Source: Actinomycetota bacterium
GTDB lineage: Bacteria; Actinomycetota; Actinomycetes; Nanopelagicales; Nanopelagicaceae
Assembly (NCBI GenBank): GCA_015660815.1
Contig: JACSDF010000011.1
Coordinates: forward strand, 1-33,948
Length of the DNA stretch: 33,948 nucleotides
Direction of reading: 5' to 3'
The position numbers and the translations under genes were made by a program. This document shows positions 11,351-20,080 of this stretch, one piece after another (position 1 is the first letter of the stretch; every line of letters starts with the position of its first letter). The notes beneath the pieces were generated by a model. That model was given only the letters and a program-made list of their open reading frames with translations, made no database searches and was not told the origin of the DNA.

Positions 11351-11929
11351 GTGGATGTTTCACGTGAAACCCTCATCGAACGGTACTTTCCAGATACAGT
11401 TCGAATAAAGGCCTACGCTGATTTTCTCGCGGGGCCAGGGATTGAGCGTGGTTTAATCGGTCCCCGTGAGGCTGAACGGATCTGGGAGCGTCATATCTTC
11501 AACTGTTTACCCATCACACAACTGCTAAAAGAGGGCTCCATACTCTTTGATGTGGGATCCGGGGCCGGTCTACCAGGAATAGTCATTGCTCTTGCCCGGC
11601 CCGATCTGCATGTAACCCTCATTGAGCCGCTTGAACGGCGCGTTGAGTTTTTGAAGGAGGCCGTTGAAGGTCTCGATATTGAGGTTATTAGGGGACAGGC
11701 ACAAGATGTCCGAAGCACCGCTCACTATGTCACTGCCCGAGCTGTCGCTCCATTAGAAAAACTTAAGAAAATTACCTGGCATTTACTGAAAACCGGCGGC
11801 TCACTCATGGCAATTAAGGGCCAATCCGCCGAGGAAGAGATGAAAACCGTCGCTAAATCCATTCTTCATGAGGTAGTTCTCGAAGGAATTGAGCTTGGAC
11901 GTATCGTTGAAGTACGTAAAGGTGCTTAA
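11351..11929 (+). CDS. rsmG: 16S rRNA (guanine-527-N7) methyltransferase RsmG/GidB
   Basis: S-adenosylmethionine-dependent methylation of G527 of 16S rRNA; loss gives low-level streptomycin resistance in known bacteria. 192 residues. The SAM motif is FDVGSGAGLPGIVIALARPD; the following acidic strand LIEPLERRVEFL is typical. The GTG start abuts the jag stop, and its first codons encode MDVSRET, which overlap a parS site. No Shine-Dalgarno sequence is visible apart from upstream coding sequence. Confidence 0.95.
   Translation: MDVSRETLIERYFPDTVRIKAYADFLAGPGIERGLIGPREAERIWERHIFNCLPITQLLKEGSILFDVGSGAGLPGIVIALARPDLHVTLIEPLERRVEFLKEAVEGLDIEVIRGQAQDVRSTAHYVTARAVAPLEKLKKITWHLLKTGGSLMAIKGQSAEEEMKTVAKSILHEVVLEGIELGRIVEVRKGA
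11356..11371. promoter_or_regulatory. parS: parS site inside rsmG start
   Basis: TGTTTCACGTGAAACC matches the near-universal ParB site TGTTTCACGTGAAACA at 15 of 16 bases and keeps the palindromic core. It lies in codons 2-7 of rsmG, 1.5 kb from parB. Confidence 0.9.
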
Positions 11930-11938
11930 CTAAGCCCT

Positions 11939-12850
11939 GTGGATGATTCACGTGAAACAAAGCCAGTTGTCGGCGTTCGCCGCCTCAAAGAGGCGATGGA
12001 TAAGCCCTCCGCGCTACGAATTATTACCGTCGCCAACCAAAAAGGCGGAGTAGGTAAGACCACAACAACGGTAAATCTGGCGGCAGCGCTCTCCATGGGA
12101 GGCCTGAGAGTTCTAGTTATTGATCTAGATCCTCAAGGAAACGCCTCCACAGCCCTTGGGGTAGAACACCTTGATAACACTGGGATCTATGAAGTTCTCA
12201 TGGGCGAGGCAACTATGCAGACCTGCGCTCAGAAAGTTAGGGCCTTCCCATCCCTTGAATGCATCTCTTCGAATACATCTTTGGCCCAAGCTGAAATTGA
12301 ATTAGTACCAATGGTTGCTAGAGAGACTCGACTCAAAGAGGCGATTGAAGATTTAATTGCAGTGCGCGCAGCTCAGGGAACGGCGTTGGATTATATTTTT
12401 ATCGATTGCCCTCCAAGTTTAGGTTTATTAACAATAAATGCATTAACTGCGGCGAAAGAGTTGTTAATTCCAATTCAATGCGAGTACTACGCGTTAGAAG
12501 GTTTGTCACAACTTCTAAAAACTTTTGAACTTGTAAAGAAACGTCTAAATGCAGATTTAAAACTCTCTACATTTGTTTTAACTATGTTTGATGGACGAAC
12601 ACGTTTAGCAAATGATGTTGCAGATGAAATACGCAAACACTATCCAGCAGAACTCATTGACATTCCAATTCCTCGAGCAGTGCGCGTTTCTGAAGCACCA
12701 GGATTTCGACAGACCGTCATGACGTATGACGCATCGTCACCAGGTGCGATTGCATATATGGCAGTAGCCAGAGAGTTAGCTTCTCGCGCTAAAGCATTTG
12801 ATTCTAATGTTGTTTCAATACATTACAAACGTGAAGGTGAGATCGCATAA
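11939..12850 (+). CDS. parA: chromosome partitioning ATPase ParA (Soj)
   Basis: Dynamic ATPase that moves ParB-parS complexes to segregate new origins. 303 residues from a GTG at 11939. Deviant Walker A NQKGGVGKTTT (Lys35, Lys40) and the DCPPSLGLL segment are standard for ParA. The start choice is supported because the first codons (MDDSRET) mirror those of rsmG. No strong Shine-Dalgarno sequence is present; AAAGGTG lies 15 bases upstream. A parS site overlaps codons 2-7. The stop overlaps the parB start by one base. Confidence 0.96.
   Translation: MDDSRETKPVVGVRRLKEAMDKPSALRIITVANQKGGVGKTTTTVNLAAALSMGGLRVLVIDLDPQGNASTALGVEHLDNTGIYEVLMGEATMQTCAQKVRAFPSLECISSNTSLAQAEIELVPMVARETRLKEAIEDLIAVRAAQGTALDYIFIDCPPSLGLLTINALTAAKELLIPIQCEYYALEGLSQLLKTFELVKKRLNADLKLSTFVLTMFDGRTRLANDVADEIRKHYPAELIDIPIPRAVRVSEAPGFRQTVMTYDASSPGAIAYMAVARELASRAKAFDSNVVSIHYKREGEIA
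11944..11959. promoter_or_regulatory. parS: parS site inside parA start
   Basis: TGATTCACGTGAAACA matches the parS consensus at 15 of 16 bases (position 3 changed). It lies 588 bases from the first site, in the parA reading frame. Confidence 0.87.
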
Positions 12851-13707
12851 TGGCTCGTCGAGGTGGACTTGGAACAAATCTGGATGCACTAATTCCAACA
12901 TCGTTAACCGTTGCAGGTCAAGAGGTTGCGACACAGGATGAAGTAGATATTAATTTAGTCTCTCCAAACCCTCGCCAACCCCGTAAATTCTTTGACGAAG
13001 AAGCACTCAACGAATTAATAGCTTCAATAAAAGAGATTGGCATATTGCAACCGCCAGTAGTTCGCCAAACAGCTAATGGCAGATTTGAATTAATTATGGG
13101 CGAGCGCCGTTTGCGCGCCGCTAAAGCAGCAGGGCTTACAAAAATTCCTGTGATCATCCGCCAAACATCAGATAATGAACTTCTCCGAGAAGCACTTATT
13201 GAAAATATTCATCGTAGTCAATTGAATGCAATTGAAGAAGCTGCCGCATATTCGCAACTCCTTAATGATTTTGAATGTACCCACGACGAACTTGCGCAAA
13301 AACTTGGTCGCTCGCGTCCATTAATTTCCAACACAATTCGCTTATTAAATCTTCCTATTTCAGTACAAAGCAAAGTCGCGGCGGGGTTAATCAGCGCGGG
13401 CCACGCACGCGCATTGCTGGGGCTGAGCGATATACATAGTATTGAAAACCTTGCTAAACGCATCATTAATGAAGGGTTAAGCGTGCGGGCAGTCGAAGAG
13501 ATTATTTCTAAAGCCGCACCAAAAGAGCGAAAGAAGTTAAAGAACACTAAATCAAGTGTGGTTGAATTTAATGAAATCGCAGAGAGAATCGGCGATGCTT
13601 TAGATACAAGAGTTTCAATACAAGGTAGTGTTCAAAAAGGAGTTATTATGATTGAGTTTGCTGGAGCCGAAGATTTAAAAAGGATTGTGCAGGAAATTGA
13701 AAGTTAA
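12850..13707 (+). CDS. parB: chromosome partitioning protein ParB
   Basis: CTP-dependent DNA clamp that loads at parS and spreads. 285 residues. N-terminal ParB/Srx domain includes NPRQPRKFFDEEAL and the nucleotide-binding GERRLRAAKAAG; the helix-turn-helix is THDELAQKLGRSRPLISNTI; the C-terminal dimer domain covers about the last 50 residues. The TAATG overlap couples it to parA. Its stop shares the palindrome TTAA with the stop of the convergent aminotransferase gene. Confidence 0.97.
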   Translation: MARRGGLGTNLDALIPTSLTVAGQEVATQDEVDINLVSPNPRQPRKFFDEEALNELIASIKEIGILQPPVVRQTANGRFELIMGERRLRAAKAAGLTKIPVIIRQTSDNELLREALIENIHRSQLNAIEEAAAYSQLLNDFECTHDELAQKLGRSRPLISNTIRLLNLPISVQSKVAAGLISAGHARALLGLSDIHSIENLAKRIINEGLSVRAVEEIISKAAPKERKKLKNTKSSVVEFNEIAERIGDALDTRVSIQGSVQKGVIMIEFAGAEDLKRIVQEIES

Positions 13708-14966
13708 GTCAGTTCACCACTACCGCGGCGTGACATCTCAGTCTTTATAACCCCTCCCAAAGCTTTCACGCCAACACGGATGCGTTCTGGAGTTGGATAA
13801 CAGTACGAAAGCCGCAACGACCACGAACCAAAACCATCGGCGTAAAAAGCGGTACCCGGTACATATGCAACTTTTGCAACGATAGCTTTTGGCATCAATG
13901 CACTTGTGTCGATTTCCGGCGGCAATGTGACCCACACATAAAAACCACCACCAGGTTTCGTCCATTTTGCCGAGGCCGGAAAGTATTCATCTAAGGATTC
14001 AAGCATTGCATCACGTCGAGTTTTGTATAAATCACAAAAGGAAGCGATCTGATCTCGCCAAGGTTGCTCAGCTAAATAACTAGAAATAGTTAATTGAGCA
14101 AAATTCGAAGGACACAAAATTGAGGACTCGCTGGCAATTACTAATTTCTCTTTCAACGATGGCGGAACTAGCGCCCAACCTACTCGAAGGCCAGGTGCTA
14201 TTGTTTTAGAAAAAGTTCCGAGATAAATCACATTCTCTGAATCCTCAGCCCGCATCGCGTTCGGTGAAGGTTTATCAAAACCAAGAAGACCATAAGGATT
14301 ATCTTCAACAACAAAAATCCCAGCTTCACGACAGATATTTAAAATCTCCGTACGGCGTTCGGCAGGCAATAAAACCCCTGAAGGGTTTTGATAATTAGGT
14401 ATCATGTATAGAAATTTAATTTTGCGTCCAGCCTCTCGGACGCTGACAATCGCCTCACGAAGACCTTGAGGCACTAAACCTGATTCGTCGGTTTCAACAT
14501 GGACTACTGAGGCTTCGTATTGATGAAAGGTGCCTAAAGCACCAACGTATGAAGGTGCCTCAACCAAAACAACATCGCCTGGGTCGATGAAAATTCGCGA
14601 GATTAAATCAAGGGCCTGTTGGGAGCCGGTGGTAACTAAAACGTCATCAGGGTTTGCGCGGATTCCCTCTAACGCCATTACTTCGCAGATCTGCTCGCGT
14701 AGTTTTGGATGACCCTGCCCGCTTCCATACTGCAAAGCCTCAGCACCATTTGTGAGGACTAATTTTTGAACAACATCTGCCATCATCCCCATTGGAAAGG
14801 CCGAGAGATTGGGCATACCACCAGCCAAAGAGACAATTTCTGGGCGCGAGGCAACGGCAAAAAGCGAGCGGATTTCACTGGGCTTCATATGTGCGGCCCG
14901 GCTTGCAAAGCGCTCCTCTAAATTCTGAGGTGCACCGGTTGCGAAGCGATTGGTGATTTCGGACAT
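13704..14966 (-). CDS. PLP-dependent aminotransferase (class I/II, 2-aminoadipate type)
   Basis: Fold type I aminotransferase, 420 residues from the ATG at 14966; an ATG at 14993 would add nine residues. Neither has a clear Shine-Dalgarno sequence, so the message may be leaderless. The PLP lysine is Lys254 in TFSKTIAPGL; PNYQNPSG (190-197) and VEDNPYG (220-226) are cofactor-ring motifs; a carboxylate-binding arginine is expected in RLSYCYP near the C-terminus. The sequence resembles LysN/ARO8-type enzymes and the catalytic half of MocR regulators but has no DNA-binding domain. Substrate cannot be read from sequence. Genes of this kind are often found beside parB in Actinobacteria. Confidence 0.9.
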   Translation of the reverse strand: MSEITNRFATGAPQNLEERFASRAAHMKPSEIRSLFAVASRPEIVSLAGGMPNLSAFPMGMMADVVQKLVLTNGAEALQYGSGQGHPKLREQICEVMALEGIRANPDDVLVTTGSQQALDLISRIFIDPGDVVLVEAPSYVGALGTFHQYEASVVHVETDESGLVPQGLREAIVSVREAGRKIKFLYMIPNYQNPSGVLLPAERRTEILNICREAGIFVVEDNPYGLLGFDKPSPNAMRAEDSENVIYLGTFSKTIAPGLRVGWALVPPSLKEKLVIASESSILCPSNFAQLTISSYLAEQPWRDQIASFCDLYKTRRDAMLESLDEYFPASAKWTKPGGGFYVWVTLPPEIDTSALMPKAIVAKVAYVPGTAFYADGFGSWSLRLSYCYPTPERIRVGVKALGGVIKTEMSRRGSGELT

Positions 14967-15007
14967 GGTGCAAGTCTGCCACATGCCAAGCACGCGCCGA
15001 ACACTAT

Positions 15008-16000
15008 TTAACGGCGAATGCCCGCCTTACGTAAATCAGAGATGCGCAATGTTCCCGTTTTTGCATCATCCTCAGATGCCAGATACAACCGCTGAATTGC
15101 GATTACTAAAGCTTCGGCGATTACATCGCGAAAATCCGAGCGAGAAATTCGCTCAACATCAATCGGGCTGCTCGCATAACCAAGATCAATCTGAACTGAG
15201 GGTGCTCGTGTTAATCGCAATAAATCCCAAGCCATCGCATGAGTGCGGCAATTAACTAAATCTGTCCTTGCACAAATTTCGCGCTGAACCAATGAGGCAA
15301 ATCGCTCTCCGACAATTGAATGAATGCCATGCGCATCACTTCCATAAAAATATGTGGCAACTCCATGTGCCACCTCATTAACGTAACTGTCTCGACTAAA
15401 TGAGATCATGAGATCGGCATTACTTTGATTTGTGAAGGCAATGCGTTCAGTTTCAGTTGGATTATTTGAAATACCACGAGTTAAAAAAACCGAAGCACCA
15501 AGTGCAAGTAATCTACCTTCAGTTCTTAGAGCAACATCATAAATAAGGGAGTCATCTTCAGCGGGATTCAAAACAATAACTTTATTGGCAAGAGCAGGAC
15601 CACGATTTCGTTGTGTTGCACTCTCACGCATCGCAGTTGGTGCACCCCCCGAAACAATTCGAGTTAGTCGCAGTAAAGCAATTATTGTTCCAGGGCCACA
15701 TTTTCCATCGCCGACGATACCTACAGATTGCTGAAACTCTTTAACCGCAGCCTCAGTGCGCTGCCCATAGATTCCATCTACTCGCCCACAATCAAAACCC
15801 ATCTCGGTCAATCGTGATTGCAGTGCAGCTACATCGTCACCCCGCATTAAAGGAGGTACTTGCAAATTTAGAGAACGATCACCAAGTTTCCATCGCGCCT
15901 CTTCAAATGCTCGTTCGGTGACAGCATCAACGACGCCGGTGACATTTAATCCTCGGCTCTGTTGAAAACTTCGAATCTGAGCTTCATTTAACTCTGACAT
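15008..16000 (-). CDS. cwlM: CwlM-like peptidoglycan pseudo-amidase (probable cytoplasmic regulator)
   Basis: 330 residues with no signal peptide or membrane segment. Two peptidoglycan-binding-1 repeats (about 4-45 and 50-112) precede an Amidase_3 fold (about 139-308). The usual DPGHGG is NPAEDD (His to Glu148), the second zinc Glu is Asp149, SIHANA is SFSRDS (His to Ser202) and the catalytic Glu is Asp272. It is therefore unlikely to cut peptidoglycan. Mycobacterial CwlM, in the same place next to trxA/trxB, is a phosphorylated cytoplasmic activator of MurA; the same role is inferred. The C-terminal TGTLRI has a Thr with Ile at +3, a possible FHA-binding phosphosite. No Shine-Dalgarno sequence is seen. 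Confidence 0.87.
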   Translation of the reverse strand: MSELNEAQIRSFQQSRGLNVTGVVDAVTERAFEEARWKLGDRSLNLQVPPLMRGDDVAALQSRLTEMGFDCGRVDGIYGQRTEAAVKEFQQSVGIVGDGKCGPGTIIALLRLTRIVSGGAPTAMRESATQRNRGPALANKVIVLNPAEDDSLIYDVALRTEGRLLALGASVFLTRGISNNPTETERIAFTNQSNADLMISFSRDSYVNEVAHGVATYFYGSDAHGIHSIVGERFASLVQREICARTDLVNCRTHAMAWDLLRLTRAPSVQIDLGYASSPIDVERISRSDFRDVIAEALVIAIQRLYLASEDDAKTGTLRISDLRKAGIRR

Positions 16001-16014
16001 GTGTTAAGACCTGT

Positions 16015-16338
16015 TTATGAAATAAAACTTTCAAGCTCTTTTAGCATGGCAGGTTTTGGTCGTGCGCCAACAATTGTCTTTACGACTTCACCATTAACAA
16101 AGACGTACATGGCTGGAATGGAAGTTATCCCATACTTAATCGCAATTGCTGACTCATCGTCTGTATTGAGTTTTACAATTTTCAATTTTGCGCCATGCTC
16201 ATTTGAGATCTCTTCAAGAATTGGACCGACTGCCCTGCATGGGCCACACCACTCTGCCCAGAAATCAACCAAAACAGGGGTAGAGCTCTTCAATACCTCT
16301 GCATCAAAGTTCGCGGTCGTAACATTTGTCGTTGCCAT
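16015..16338 (-). CDS. trxA: thioredoxin
   Basis: Cytoplasmic disulfide reductase, 107 residues, normal length. The active site is WCGPC (Cys31, Cys34) after VDFWAE; the cis-proline loop is TSIPAM. GGAG seven bases before the ATG sets the start. It sits between trxB (upstream) and the cwlM-like gene, with its own possible promoter in the 37-base spacer (TATATAGATCT on the minus strand). Confidence 0.97.
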   Translation of the reverse strand: MATTNVTTANFDAEVLKSSTPVLVDFWAEWCGPCRAVGPILEEISNEHGAKLKIVKLNTDDESAIAIKYGITSIPAMYVFVNGEVVKTIVGARPKPAMLKELESFIS

Positions 16339-16348
16339 TCTTAATCTC

Positions 16349-16362
16349 CAGATCTATATATG
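16349..16362 (-). promoter_or_regulatory. possible trxA promoter (TATATAGATCT)
   Basis: Contains AGATCTATATAT, the same 12-mer as in the dnaN leader. On the minus strand the TATATA lies about 20 bases before the trxA ATG and just before the Shine-Dalgarno sequence, which fits a -10 element with a very short leader. Confidence 0.35.
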
Positions 16363-16375
16363 TAGTGAGTTAACT

Positions 16376-17305
16376 TTAGTGGTCAGCGAGAAACTTTTCA
16401 GCATCAAGTGCTGCTTGGCAGCCTGAGCCTGCGGCAGTAATCGCCTGGCGATATGTGTGATCTACAAGGTCACCACAGGCGAAAACCCCAGGAATATTAG
16501 TCCTTGTAGAGCGAGCATCTACTTCAACGTAACCCTCATTATTAAGAGTTACTTGATTGACGATTAGCTCGCTTCGTGGGATGTGGCCGATAGCAACAAA
16601 CAATCCAGTGAAGGAACGTTCGGTTTCGGTTCCATCAATCGTATTACGCAGTTTTAATCCGGAAACCTTTGAATCACCGAGTACATCCACAACCTCAGTG
16701 TTCCAAAGAAATTCTATTTTTGGATTCGCTACAGCACGATCAACCATAATTTTGGATGCTCGTAGAGAATCTCTGCGATGAATCATTACAACCTTACTCG
16801 CAAATCTTGTTAAAAATGTTGCCTCTTCAACAGCGGAATCTCCTCCGCCGACTACAGCTATCTCTTGATCTCGAAAGAAAAAACCATCGCATGTTGCACA
16901 CCAAGAGACACCATGACCTGACAAGCGTTTTTCATTTGTTAAACCAATTTCACGATAGGCAGAACCCATAGCAAGAATAACCGACCGCGCCTTAACAATA
17001 TTCCCAGATCCATCCACCAATGTCTTTATTGCACCAGACAAATCCATCTTTACAATATCATCGGTAATTAATTGAGTACCAAAACGTTTAGCCTGTTTTC
17101 GCATATTATCCATTAAGTCAGGACCCATAATTCCATCTACAAAACCTGGAAAGTTTTCAACTTCAGTCGTGTTCATTAAAGCACCACCAGCGGTAACAGC
17201 GCCTTCATAAATAATTGGATTTAACTGGGCGCGTGAAGCATAAATCGCAGCCGTATATCCAGCCGGGCCAGAACCAACTATGACAACATCTCTCACTTCA
17301 TCCAC
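16376..17305 (-). CDS. trxB: thioredoxin-disulfide reductase
   Basis: NADPH-dependent FAD enzyme that reduces thioredoxin. 309 residues. FAD-binding [16 protein letters not shown] at 11-26, redox-active CATC (Cys136, Cys139), NADPH-binding [10 protein letters not shown] near 153-162 and the C-terminal FACGDLVD motif are all present. GTG start at 17305 has AAAGGAG six bases upstream. It pairs with trxA downstream, and no sigM-type sigma factor gene is found between it and murJ, unlike in mycobacteria and streptomycetes. Confidence 0.97.
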   Translation of the reverse strand: MDEVRDVVIVGSGPAGYTAAIYASRAQLNPIIYEGAVTAGGALMNTTEVENFPGFVDGIMGPDLMDNMRKQAKRFGTQLITDDIVKMDLSGAIKTLVDGSGNIVKARSVILAMGSAYREIGLTNEKRLSGHGVSWCATCDGFFFRDQEIAVVGGGDSAVEEATFLTRFASKVVMIHRRDSLRASKIMVDRAVANPKIEFLWNTEVVDVLGDSKVSGLKLRNTIDGTETERSFTGLFVAIGHIPRSELIVNQVTLNNEGYVEVDARSTRTNIPGVFACGDLVDHTYRQAITAAGSGCQAALDAEKFLADH

Positions 17306-17337
17306 GGGCGCTCCTTTGGGTTACTAATCAAACTAAT

Positions 17338-18975
17338 TTAACCATTACTAGATGAACGACGTATGACAGATTTTCGAAGATGGCCAATCATGGATATTTC
17401 CTCTACCCCGGCAGCTTTGCCGGCAATTAAATAACCAAAAAAGGCCATCGCCATGACGATAGCTAATTCACCAGCGCGGGCAATGGGGGTTAACTCAACC
17501 CCAACCCAAGCAATGTATTGGGTAAGTCCAAACAATGGAGCCATTACGGCAACGGAGGCTCCAATTAATCGTAAGTGTTGCCCAAAGAAATCTCTGATCT
17601 TGATGGGACCAGTATGTTTTTTCAAAAGCGAGAGAGTAATCAACAGACCTGCGATGTAACTAATAGAAAAAGCGACTCCAAGACCGATCGTGACCCATTG
17701 ATTCTTGAGAATATTCAGGAAGAGATATGAGAGAGCCACAGAGATCACATTAATTATAAATATAGAAATCACTTGTGTACGGGTGTCCTCAAAGGCATTA
17801 AAGCCTCGAATTAGAATTAAATTGATAGAAAATGCCACGAGCCCAAAACTCAACGCTGACAAAACATAACCGATGTAACGCGAATCCTCTATCGGAACCC
17901 CAACAAAAATCACCTGTGTAATTAATGGACCAAAAAATAAAAAGGCAACGGCGCTAGGGATCGTGATAACTCCAACTAATTTAATAGCGCGTATCAACTG
18001 AAGGCGAACCTCTTCACGATCTTTAGCAAGGGCTAAACGAGACAGGTGCGGCAATATCGCCGTGATAATAGAGATGGTGACGATTGAATAAGGCAACAAC
18101 ATCACGTAATAAGCGTATGTATAAGGTGTATATCCAACTCCTCGCGCTACACCTTCTTGCGCGCTTCTAACTGCAGCACTTGTAGCAACATTTACTGTTA
18201 CGAGATAACCAAGTTGTGAAATCAAAACATAGATCAGAGTCCATCCAGCCAGACCAAAGGATTTACCAAGTCCGGCTAATCCCCACTGCGGACGCAACTT
18301 GACACCTAAGCGTTTAATGACCGGCACTAAGACCAGTGCTTGAACTACAACACTAATAGTTGTACCCCAACCTAAAATTAGGATCTGATTTGAGGTAATT
18401 GTTGAAACTGCAATGTCGGAGGAGAAAAATAAGAAACTTCCAAATAAAATTATTCCAACAATATTATTTGCAATCGGTGCCCACATAAGTGGGCCAAAAG
18501 AGCCTCGAGCATTTGCTACCTGTCCAAGCATGGTGAAGAGACCAAGGAAAAAAATTTGCGGTAGACAATAACGGGTGAATGCAATCGCAATTTCTTTTTC
18601 ACTTTCAAAGCCCGGAGTAAAAAATTCCGGGGCATACAAACGCACTAGAGCCGGCGCAAAATAAACTCCAACTACAACCAAGACCATTAAAATAAGTGAA
18701 ATAGTAGTAATTAAGCGAGAAGCAAAACCGTCTCCACCATCTTCTTGATCAAATGAACGAACTAACTGAGGAATAAATATCGCCGTAAGTGCTCCACCGA
18801 CAAGTAAGTTGTAAAGAATATTTGGCATGGTATTTGCCACGTTGTACGTGTCAGCCAACAATGCCGTGCCTAGTACAGCCACAATTAATATTCCTCTGAT
18901 GAAACCTGTAATTCGAGAAATAATTGTTCCAAGCGCCATGATTCCAGAGGCTCGGAATAGCTCGTTAGATTTCAT
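17338..18975 (-). CDS. murJ: MurJ-type lipid II flippase (MviN)
   Basis: Moves lipid II across the membrane for peptidoglycan synthesis. 545 residues with about 14 hydrophobic segments and the family start FRASGIMALGTIISRITGFIR cut short here to its key part GTIISRITGF. The ATG at 18975 is chosen because AGGGGG lies eight bases upstream; a reading from 19014 would add 13 residues. The start overlaps the end of the DUF6049-like gene by 11 bases. It lacks the long C-terminal pseudokinase and extracellular domains of mycobacterial MurJ (Rv3910), ending soon after the last membrane segment. Confidence 0.93.
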   Translation of the reverse strand: MKSNELFRASGIMALGTIISRITGFIRGILIVAVLGTALLADTYNVANTMPNILYNLLVGGALTAIFIPQLVRSFDQEDGGDGFASRLITTISLILMVLVVVGVYFAPALVRLYAPEFFTPGFESEKEIAIAFTRYCLPQIFFLGLFTMLGQVANARGSFGPLMWAPIANNIVGIILFGSFLFFSSDIAVSTITSNQILILGWGTTISVVVQALVLVPVIKRLGVKLRPQWGLAGLGKSFGLAGWTLIYVLISQLGYLVTVNVATSAAVRSAQEGVARGVGYTPYTYAYYVMLLPYSIVTISIITAILPHLSRLALAKDREEVRLQLIRAIKLVGVITIPSAVAFLFFGPLITQVIFVGVPIEDSRYIGYVLSALSFGLVAFSINLILIRGFNAFEDTRTQVISIFIINVISVALSYLFLNILKNQWVTIGLGVAFSISYIAGLLITLSLLKKHTGPIKIRDFFGQHLRLIGASVAVMAPLFGLTQYIAWVGVELTPIARAGELAIVMAMAFFGYLIAGKAAGVEEISMIGHLRKSVIRRSSSNG

Positions 18976-20080
18976 CCTGTCGCCCCCTCTTGATTCGGCG
19001 CATACTTTGAACAATTGCAGCTAATAAGAGAAGTATTGCCGCTCCAGTCGTGAACCAGGTTACCCGCGAATCAATCACCGTCGCATTAAGCGCTAAAACC
19101 GCTGAAGGCACCACACTCTTTCCTAGGGCATCTGTGATTTGGGCGAGAACAACGGTTTGGCCGGGTGCAATTACAAAGGCGTTAAGTTCTAGTTGGAGCT
19201 TTGAAAGCGCAGGCAGTACCACTTCCGTGAAGCTATCGACAATGATTCGGGCATTTCCTGCCACCATGCGTATATTCACCGTGACCTCAACTGGAAAATC
19301 ATTGATCACCGTTACTGGAAGAGAGCTCGCCTCAGTCGTGAGCTGGTATTTACCCGGAACTACCCGAAGTTTTTGAACCTGCGCATTAACTGCAGAGCGC
19401 GCGTTAAGCGATAACGCAGTGCGGTCTTCAAAATTGAGCACTGGAGATAATAATCGCGCTAAACCCATACGCAATTGTTCGAGTTCGGGTGAGGTGACGA
19501 CCTTTGATAAACGTGTTAAATCCTTACGTGCATCACCATAGCTTCTACTCAAATCACCGTTCAGTTTTGCCGTTCCTTTACTCCAGAGTTGGTTTGGCTC
19601 ACTGCGGACAGCGCGTCCTAAACTCAATTCCAGAGCAGTTTTCCCATAGGCAAAGTAAGCCCGTAACTCACTCGGGGCTAGGCGTTTAGCAAGTGCTACA
19701 TCTGGATTTCCATATGCTAAAGCAACGACATCATTATCAGTTGTGATAGTTTTTAATTGAGTTAGCCACGAGAGGGCAATTTCCTTACCACTTGGGGTAG
19801 CGCCTCCAACAATAATGTAATCACCCGTCATTGCTACGATCTCATCGATTAAAGCAGGATCAATCGCCCAGATTTTTGATTTCTCAAAAGGTGTAAATAC
19901 CAACTGACCCAACGTCCCAGATGGAGTTAGTTCTTGAGCTAAGTCATCATTTAAGAATTCGCCAGTGAAATTTTGATGCACGGTACTCGTAATACGAACA
20001 ACAGAATCTTCAGCGGATGCGAAAGGTAAAGTTATAAACAAAAAGAAAAGTGAAAGAAATACAGATATTAATCTCCTCAT
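18965..20080 (-). CDS. DUF6049-like secreted membrane-anchored protein (short)
   Basis: 371 residues. Signal peptide at 1-23 (ending ASA before EDS), an extracytoplasmic body, and a single C-terminal membrane segment about 343-362 followed by a basic tail. Located between a NUDIX gene and murJ, as is mycobacterial Rv3909 and the DUF6049 proteins of other Actinobacteria, to which the C-terminal part (PVTVINDFPVEVTV, a beta-sandwich-like region) is similar in pattern. Known members are roughly twice as long, so this is a trimmed version. Function unknown; its coupling to murJ suggests a cell envelope role. It starts in a four-base ATGA overlap with the NUDIX stop. Confidence 0.75.
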   Translation of the reverse strand: MRRLISVFLSLFFLFITLPFASAEDSVVRITSTVHQNFTGEFLNDDLAQELTPSGTLGQLVFTPFEKSKIWAIDPALIDEIVAMTGDYIIVGGATPSGKEIALSWLTQLKTITTDNDVVALAYGNPDVALAKRLAPSELRAYFAYGKTALELSLGRAVRSEPNQLWSKGTAKLNGDLSRSYGDARKDLTRLSKVVTSPELEQLRMGLARLLSPVLNFEDRTALSLNARSAVNAQVQKLRVVPGKYQLTTEASSLPVTVINDFPVEVTVNIRMVAGNARIIVDSFTEVVLPALSKLQLELNAFVIAPGQTVVLAQITDALGKSVVPSAVLALNATVIDSRVTWFTTGAAILLLLAAIVQSMRRIKRGRQDEI

